Source: Chrysomallon squamiferum
Lineage: Eukaryota > Mollusca > Gastropoda > Neomphalida > Peltospiridae
Length of the DNA stretch: 12,500 bases
NCBI GenBank assembly: GCA_012295275.1
Contig: CM022667.1
Location: 14,519,668-14,532,167, forward strand
Direction: 5' to 3'
The translations under genes were made by a program, and so were the position numbers. This document shows, one piece after another, positions 7,755 to 12,500 of the stretch; positions within the stretch are counted from its first letter, which is position 1; every line of letters starts with the position of its first letter. Under the pieces are notes generated by a model. That model was given only the letters and a program-made list of their open reading frames with translations, was not told the origin of the DNA and made no database searches.

Positions 7755-7759
7755 GACCT

Positions 7760-8105
7760 CTGATCCATTTGCTAGAACTAGTAAATGCCATATTACAAAC
7801 GGTGCTTAATGAACTGCAAACAAACCGGCAGGCATTAATGACATACATTTGTTTGTCCCTTTCTTGCCATACTTATATTAAAAAAAGGTTTAGCAAATGT
7901 ATACTGCGTCTGTTTAAATAATGGACCCACGTTAGCGCTGTGTCACAAATAAAACTTACTTAAATATATACGTATAGCTCTTCGTGATTTAAGTACGCCT
8001 TTTAGGAACCGATTGTGTAGAAGAATTTGTGACAGCGGTCATGTTTGATGAAGCTTTTTGTAAAAGTTGTTAGGTCAGAGAAAATAGCATTAATTGTAAA
8101 TTGTA
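7760..8105. other. Unique AT-rich spacer, nothing recognised
   Basis: Ordinary AT-rich sequence between the T-A junction and the GAA block. No splice-bounded exon, hairpin of note, RNA gene or promoter cluster was seen. Confidence 0.5.
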
Positions 8106-8116
8106 TAAAACTAAAA

Positions 8117-8202
8117 GAAGAAGAAGAAAAAGAAGAAGAAGAAGAAAAAGAAGAAGAAGTAGAAGAAGATGATGATAATGAAGAAGAAGAAGAGAAGGAG
8201 AA
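8117..8202. repeat. Degenerate (GAA)n block
   Basis: GAA/AAA/GAT triplets over about 85 bp. The plus strand reads as a Glu-rich frame beginning before the block, and the minus strand as Ser-rich. Both follow from the triplet repeat and are not credible proteins. Confidence 0.9.
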
Positions 8203-8339
8203 AAAAACACACACAAAAAAAACAACAACAGTAAATTATGACACCAGTAAATGAAAACGAAAAAATATTTTTTTGATCAAAACATATGTAAGAAAGTAAC
8301 TAAATAAGATGGTAGGTAAGTAAATAACATAAAGAGAAT

Positions 8340-8523
8340 TTGTAACTTTGTTTAAAAAAATAATAATAATAAAACATACAAAATAAAAAAAAAATAAAAT
8401 AAAAAATAAAATAAAGAGCAAAATAAAAAATAAATTGAAATGAAGTGAAATAAAATATATCTTTTTTTGTTGTTGCTTAGTTTGTATCAATTTTCCACTA
8501 ATTCAATAAAAAAAAAAAAAAAA
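8340..8523. repeat. A-rich low-complexity block ending in poly(A)
   Basis: AATAAT and AAAATAAAAT units. AATAAA at 8505-8510 runs straight into A to 8523. There is no 10-30 nt gap between the hexamer and the A run, so it does not look like a processed mRNA end. Confidence 0.85.
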
Positions 8524-8691
8524 TGTAATTTGTAAATATTTTTAAGTAAACGTGTATTTTAAACCATATTTAATTTTTTCTTCAACTTCTTTTAAAACAA
8601 AACAAGCTATAAATGTAATAATTTTCACAGCGGCTCAAATCTGCTTCTCCGTATGTTTGTCTGTCTAAAATGTCTCTCTGTGTGTTCTTAT

Positions 8692-8707
8692 CTGCACGCG
8701 CGTGCAG
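8692..8707. repeat. 16-bp perfect palindrome
   Basis: CTGCACGCGCGTGCAG is its own reverse complement and contains an alternating purine-pyrimidine core GCACGCGCGTGC. A 7-bp inverted repeat, GTGCATG/CATGCAC, lies about 60 bp downstream (about 8766-8787). Confidence 0.9.
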
Positions 8708-9097
8708 CCGTGCCCACTTGTGTATACGAACGTACATTTATACATACATCTGTATGAATGTGAATGTGCATGTGTGCACTCATGCACAAACTCGAACACA
8801 CAAACTAACCCAGTCTGTAAAATATCGGTTCATTTAATTTTCAACATTAATCAACCTTTTTTAAAACACATTAACACTGGTTGTACTTTGGTTACCAAAA
8901 CACTTTAACACTGTAAGCTTATTATTTTCTCTCTCATATCGTCAGTGCTATTGTTATGGTATACAGACGTCATTATAGTTAAGTAAAGACTTACAACGGT
9001 AATACATACACAGAACACTGCAGAATAGATATTACTGATAACATTAGACGACAAATAATTGCGTGTCTTTTGTGAAATAAATTGTTTGTCTGATTGT

Positions 9098-9120
9098 TGC
9101 ATAAAAGGTACATTTATGCA
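9098..9120. repeat. 8-bp hairpin TGCATAAA/TTTATGCA
   Basis: A perfect 8-bp stem around the 7-nt loop AGGTACA. The arms resemble POU/octamer-type half-sites but no function is implied by context. Confidence 0.75.
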
Positions 9121-9269
9121 GCAAACAAATGTCGCGTACATTAATTATTTAAAACGGATAAATAAATCGTAGAGAAGAGAGAGAAAAAAGTCCATTAATG
9201 GCTTTTCTGGTTTAACCACTGCTGAAGTACTTTTTCAAAAGAACAAACCGTACTTTTATACTTTTTATA

Positions 9270-9273
<4 letters not shown>

Positions 9274-9300
<27 letters not shown>
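9274..9300. repeat. (ATT)n microsatellite
   Basis: Nine TTA/ATT units followed by a T run, preceded by T-rich sequence. Confidence 0.92.
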
Positions 9301-9301
<1 letters not shown>

Positions 9302-9304
9302 TTT

Positions 9305-9620
9305 TTGTTTGTTTAGTAGAATTAAGTCACAGATCAAATAGTGCAGTAACAATATTTAACAATGCTTTAAAGCAAATTATTAACCAAACGCTATTTTAAA
9401 AAAAAATTCTTTTCTTCTTTTTCTTTAACTAGATATAATATTTCTGAAATTGTCAAATTGTATATATATATTTCGTGTATTTTTTTCATTACTTTTTTAT
9501 GTTCGGCGACTGATGTTGCTGAAAATAAATACTAAAAAATAAATCATAATAATGATAATAAATCTGCTGATACATGACCTTCACACATACACACAGAGAA
9601 AAAAGAAAAAGAAATAATTA
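9305..9620. other. AT-rich spacer, nothing recognised
   Basis: AT-rich sequence with a short TA run near 9463-9472 and AAT units near 9540-9562. No gene, RNA or regulatory cluster was seen. Confidence 0.5.
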
Positions 9621-9623
9621 GCT

Positions 9624-9928
<305 letters not shown>

Positions 9929-9930
9929 TA

Positions 9931-10001
9931 TGCTAACAACGCATATTCACTTTCTGGTCATCTCGCATTCAGCTCATTACTGAAAGTGCGCTCTGTTAGC
10001 A
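9931..10001. repeat. 71-bp two-tier inverted repeat
   Basis: Outer arms TGCTAACA (9931-9938) and TGTTAGCA (9994-10001) are exact reverse complements. Nested inside are CACTTTC (9948-9954) and GAAAGTG (9982-9988), also exact. It begins 2 bp after the GA satellite. It could fold as a long interrupted hairpin, but no RNA gene family is recognised. Confidence 0.7.
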
Positions 10002-10041
10002 GACTCTCGTGAACACACAGACTCGTCTTGCCAGTGGTGAA

Positions 10042-10062
10042 TCAATTAGCCTTAATTAATCT
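10042..10062. promoter_or_regulatory. Homeodomain-type TAAT cluster
   Basis: CAATTAGCCTTAATTAATC holds three or more overlapping ATTA/TAAT cores, including the palindrome TTAATTAA. Homeodomain proteins bind such cores, but they are common in AT-rich DNA, so this is weak. Confidence 0.25.
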
Positions 10063-10072
10063 TTGCTCGGAG

Positions 10073-10189
10073 ATGATCGAATATGAAAACGTGCGTCTTT
10101 ACCAGATACGTCTCAGCCTCGTTCTGGGCCTCACGGTCTCGGAGACCGAGACTCGCCGATGGATGGGAGAAAACGTGAGATGTCGATGA
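10073..10189 (+). CDS. Weak small ORF or first-exon candidate (38 residues)
   Basis: From ATG 10073 to TGA 10187-10189. The frame is also open about 20 codons upstream. The product has mixed composition, for example YENVRLYQIRLSLVLGL and ETETRRWMGENV. A good donor-like AAC|GTGAGA occurs in frame after 10174 (phase 0). The next acceptor-like sites downstream (about 10368, 10552) would give immediate in-frame stops. The segment overlaps the nested hairpins at 10134-10153, which may be what is actually conserved. No family is recognised, and chance is likely. Confidence 0.14.
   Translation: MIEYENVRLYQIRLSLVLGLTVSETETRRWMGENVRCR
10134..10153. repeat. Overlapping alternative hairpins (GTCTCGG family)
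   Basis: CGGTCTC-G-GAGACCG (10134-10148) is a near-perfect palindrome. GTCTCGG-AGA-CCGAGAC (10136-10152) is a second 7-bp stem with a 3-nt loop using part of the same bases. The two folds are mutually exclusive. Confidence 0.75.
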
Positions 10190-10199
10190 GACGATTCAA

Positions 10200-10663
10200 C
10201 TATTAATCATAAACATTCGACGGAGACCTTTTCTCTGAGGTCGCGGACGACTTCGAGTGAAAACATGGAAACGCTATCTGCGGTCTGTTAGTGGCCCCCC
10301 GTCACAGAACTTCTGTTATTATTATTTTCTACTCTCTTACTTTTACTTCTTTTTTTGTTGTTGTAGTAAATAAAAACAAAACCCAGCAGCAAGTTCCGTT
10401 AATGGGCCATCTATGAAATATGTGCACGAAAAATTGAATGTGGTAAATGGTCCGTCGTGAAGAATGACGTTTTTTATACAGAGAAGTGCGAGTGTACACG
10501 AGTTGAATGATTGTTCGGCAAATAAATGCAGTATTTAAGGACGCTGTCTCAGTTTTAATCTATATTTGGTATTCGCTACTCAGAGGTCACTGAATGCTAA
10601 ATACAGTAAAAAAAAGTAAGAGAGTATAGCCAGTGTCTATTTTTAATTCTTAAATTCATTAGT

Positions 10664-10665
<2 letters not shown>
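10200..10665. other. Unique spacer, nothing firm
   Basis: Pyrimidine-rich acceptor-like ends occur at about 10368 (TTGTTGTTGTAG) and 10552 (CTGTCTCAG), but every frame after them stops within a few codons. ATGACGT lies at 10464-10470 and an AGGTCA half-site at about 10585. No gene is supported. Confidence 0.5.
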
Positions 10666-10670
<5 letters not shown>

Positions 10671-10758
<88 letters not shown>

Positions 10759-10824
10759 ATATATATACATATATATATATATTATGATCTATCTATATAT
10801 ATATGATATATATTATGGTCTATC

Positions 10825-10869
<45 letters not shown>

Positions 10870-10880
10870 TATGATCTATA
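10671..10880. repeat. Compound (CT)n-(TA)n-(CA)n satellite with a 31-bp unit
   Basis: CT units (10671-10754) pass into TA-rich sequence. Within it ATTATGRTCTAT occurs three times, starting at about 10781, 10812 and 10868. The first two are 31 bp apart. The third is shifted by about 25 bp because a CA run (about 10839-10855) has grown inside the unit. It is a TA-rich minisatellite built on microsatellites. Confidence 0.9.
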
Positions 10881-10984
10881 TATAGTAAATACGGGGGAAA
10901 AGAAACCGGAATCATCTCGGGTCTTTGTCTTCCGTCTTCTTGTATATTAATCAAAGATTGAGTTGATTGTTTTTGTTATTGTAG

Positions 10985-11069
10985 GAAATTGGACCACATC
11001 TCCAGTCGAATAGAGCCTGACGTGAATTCACATTTAACTGAATGGTGTACCATCGCTCAACGAAAATAG
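10985..11069 (+). CDS. Weak terminal-exon candidate
   Basis: A T-rich tract ending TTTTTGTTATTGTAG (10984), with a branch-like TTGAT upstream, is followed by an open frame of 27 codons ending at TAG 11067-11069. The upstream intron would be phase 2. The product includes LDHISSRIEPDVNSHLTEW and ends CTIAQRK. No AATAAA signal follows within 600 bp; the nearest is around 11764. No protein family is recognised and no matching upstream exon was found, so it may be chance. Confidence 0.18.
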
Positions 11070-11465
11070 GACGTGCGTGATAACACAGCAAGCGAAACAG
11101 CGTTATTAATACGACCGCGTGGCCTACGACGTGTTTTGGGGGTTACAACGGCAACGCGCCTTGCTCCTCGGCAGAGTTTTGCGGAAATGCGTCCGTGACG
11201 GTAACAACGAAAACCGGTTCACTAGCAGCGTCCATTTATAACGAACCCGGACGAAATTAAGATGGCTTACTTTTTGTTCATTTCCACATCGCTGGTGAAT
11301 GACGTCAGTCACATGGGATGTATTTGAGAGCTTCACGTGCGTAACTCGAATTTCAGATTTGGAAGCTGAGCGGCAGAAACGTGACCTGGAAATTGAAGTT
11401 TGATGGAATGTCAGCTGTTTCTCTGTGTGTCATGTCATATCAGGTTGAAGCCAAAGAATTCAGAT
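11070..11465. promoter_or_regulatory. CpG-bearing regulatory-like island
   Basis: One of the richest CpG segments in the window. It holds ACGTGCGTG at about 11071 (HIF/bHLH-PAS-type cores), a full CRE TGACGTCA at 11300-11307, an E-box CACGTG at 11334-11339 and an E-box CAGCTG near 11412. Another TGACGTG lies just upstream at 11018-11024. The clustering suggests an enhancer or promoter, but no TSS motif is seen. Confidence 0.35.
11299..11403 (+). CDS. Weak small ORF (34 residues)
   Basis: ATG 11299 directly follows an in-frame TGA, and the frame ends at TGA 11401-11403. It begins MTSVTWDVFESFTC and ends with the charged helix-like DLEAERQKRDLEIEV. The ATG context is poor (T at -3). An acceptor-like TTTCAG at 11351-11356 would give a 46-nt fragment. 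The CRE and E-box fall inside it, so regulatory function is as likely. Confidence 0.12.
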   Translation: MTSVTWDVFESFTCVTRISDLEAERQKRDLEIEV

Positions 11466-11468
11466 TCA

Positions 11469-11469
<1 letters not shown>

Positions 11470-11527
<58 letters not shown>
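11470..11527. repeat. (AAT)n microsatellite with degenerate tail
   Basis: About 19 AAT units, then GATAACAACAATAAC-type and GACGAT-type triplets to about 11572. The Asn-repeat frame is an artefact of the triplet. Confidence 0.95.
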
Positions 11528-11529
<2 letters not shown>

Positions 11530-11670
11530 TAACAACAATAACAATGGCGACGATGATGACGACAACAACAAACCAAAAACAAAAGTAAAAGATCGAAGAA
11601 GACAATTTTATAAAAAAAAAAATATATATAAAGGTAGCCATTAGTAGCAGAAAAACAGCAACACACATTC

Positions 11671-11718
11671 AGAGAGAGAGAGAGAGAGAGAGAGACGGAA
11701 AGTCCAACGTAGTTATCC

Positions 11719-11762
<44 letters not shown>

Positions 11763-11862
11763 AAAATAAAATTATTACAGCAAAATAAAATTATAAAGTA
11801 AATAACTTTTCCACTCACATCAGTTTTATTATTATTATTATTATTATTAATATTATTATTAT
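11671..11862. repeat. (AG)n, (AAT)n and (ATT)n tracts
   Basis: AG units at 11671-11694, AAT units at about 11719-11760, and ATT units at about 11826-11862. AAAATAAAATTAT sequence lies between the last two. The AAT and ATT tracts are inverted relative to each other, so the single strands could pair. Confidence 0.93.
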
Positions 11863-11982
11863 CAAAATTCGCTTGTTATTGCTTCTTGTTGCGAGATTGT
11901 ATCATTACGATTGTATCTGCTCGTAAAGACATCTTTGATGATTGACCGATTTTCTTATAATCTTCCGCCAAAGAGCTGAGAC

Positions 11983-11995
11983 CGCGCGCGCGCGC
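11983..11995. repeat. (CG)n tract
   Basis: 13 bases of alternating C and G, the classic Z-DNA-forming sequence. CG dinucleotide arrays are rare in animal genomes because methylated CpG mutates. Confidence 0.9.
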
Positions 11996-12258
11996 TCTTC
12001 TTTTCTCCTTTTTTGTCAGCGATCGATATCATCTCAGTGATCACGATCGTCTTTGAGGACGAAACCAGTGACTAAGTTAGCTACATCCTGGCTCTTGTTT
12101 TTGTAGTTACTCTAAGTCGAATAAACGCCGGCATTATTGACTGAGAATTAAAACACCAGCGTTGGAACCGTTTGTTTTGCGGCAACAAAGGAGCGGAAAG
12201 TAGCAAATAAACGACAGGCCGAAATACAAGGACAGCGAAATTAGCGCAGAATTCTTTT

Positions 12259-12266
12259 ATGCAAAT
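12259..12266 (+). promoter_or_regulatory. POU octamer site
   Basis: An exact ATGCAAAT preceded by TTTT, the same octamer as at 5010-5017. Confidence 0.3.
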
Positions 12267-12500
12267 CCGTTGACGCTTGTACGGCGGTTGATTACAGCGT
12301 TGTCATCAAACTAATGTTTTGTATGTCCGGTTAAATTCCTCCATTGCCCACGTACGCTCTGGTTTAATAGTTTTCTGGACCAGTGTCAATTAAGTGTCTC
12401 AGAACAGCGGATGTGGTGCTGGTCATCTGAGAGATGAGCGAGACATTCGGGAGCCGAACACTGGCCACAGTGATTATTATCTGATGTATGTATACGCCAA

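Larger units (their letters stand above)
8560..9260. other. Unique spacer with palindromes, no gene seen
   Basis: Mostly ordinary AT-rich sequence with TGTATGTG-type text around 8650-8800. Frames at 8702-8908 (plus) and 8905-9141 (minus) lack domains or splice support. ACGTCAT occurs at 8967-8973. Confidence 0.5.
11870..12500. other. Unique spacer with regulatory-type sites
   Basis: High-complexity sequence. It contains a (CG)n tract at 11983-11995, two CGATCG palindromes near 12019-12047, the octamer ATGCAAAT at 12259-12266 and an Nkx-type TTAAGTG near 12391. Short protein-like frames exist (for example a minus frame with PERTWAMEEFNRTYK near 12340), but none has splice support. No gene is called. 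Confidence 0.45.

Noticed and set aside
7423-7809. 128-codon plus frame with a hydrophobic start
   Set aside because: The signal-like start is a T-rich tract and the end is a T-run/A-run. The middle is unrecognised with no splice or promoter support.
8505-8523. AATAAA followed by poly(A) as a retropseudogene end
   Set aside because: No spacer between hexamer and A run, no gene-like body upstream, no target-site duplication seen.
12330-12420. Minus frame with PERTWAMEEFNRTYKTLV
   Set aside because: Only 27 codons between stops and no splice sites. It illustrates that protein-like short runs arise by chance in these islands.

Overview
The window looks like non-coding or mostly non-coding DNA from a large, repeat-rich animal genome. 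It is AT-rich and saturated with simple repeats: (CT/GA)n arrays up to about 300 bp, many (AAT/ATT)n, (GT)n, (GAA)n and (TA)n tracts, and A or T runs of 20-28. There is no operon structure, no long open frame, and no tRNA, rRNA or CRISPR array. The mix of ATT/AAT, degenerate GTA/ACT trinucleotide blocks, TC-CA and CT-TA-CA compound satellites and mixed TGTATGTG-type text resembles mollusc (perhaps cephalopod) intergenic or intronic DNA. That placement is an impression, not a result.

Layout: 1-640 carries poly(A), AAT-GAA, ATT and a 99-bp CT array, plus a short 28-bp tandem duplication. 640-990 is unique. 990-1390 is T-rich, then A/T-rich. 1392-1850 is a degenerate trinucleotide block whose strand composition flips midway. 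1860-2400 is a unique, CpG-bearing island with a strong CTCF-like site. 2450-3200 holds the best splice-bounded exon candidate (minus strand, fibronectin-III-like) and neighbouring open segments. 3271-3560 is a TC-CA compound satellite and a second trinucleotide block. 3600-4180 is unique, with two weak coding candidates on opposite strands. 4370-6120 is mostly unique and includes a promoter-like island (4980-5410) with three CCAAT boxes and several hairpins. 6300-7185 is T-rich, GT-rich and A-rich. 7190-7660 is unique with a CRE inside an inverted repeat. 7720-8525 is low complexity. 8560-9260 is unique with two palindromic sites. 9626-9928 is a GA satellite. 9931-10660 is a unique island with nested hairpins. 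10670-10880 is a CT-TA-CA satellite. 10890-11465 is a CpG-bearing island with CRE and E-box sites. 11470-11860 is AAT/GA/ATT repeats. 11870-12500 is unique with a (CG)n tract and an octamer.

No gene can be named. The pattern of unique islands separated by microsatellites, with recurrent ATGACGT sites (seven places), CCAAT boxes, octamers, a CTCF-like site and homeodomain-type sites, fits a regulatory stretch or large intron. Six short coding candidates are listed with low confidence. Short protein-like open runs occur in almost every unique island here, so no single one is strong.
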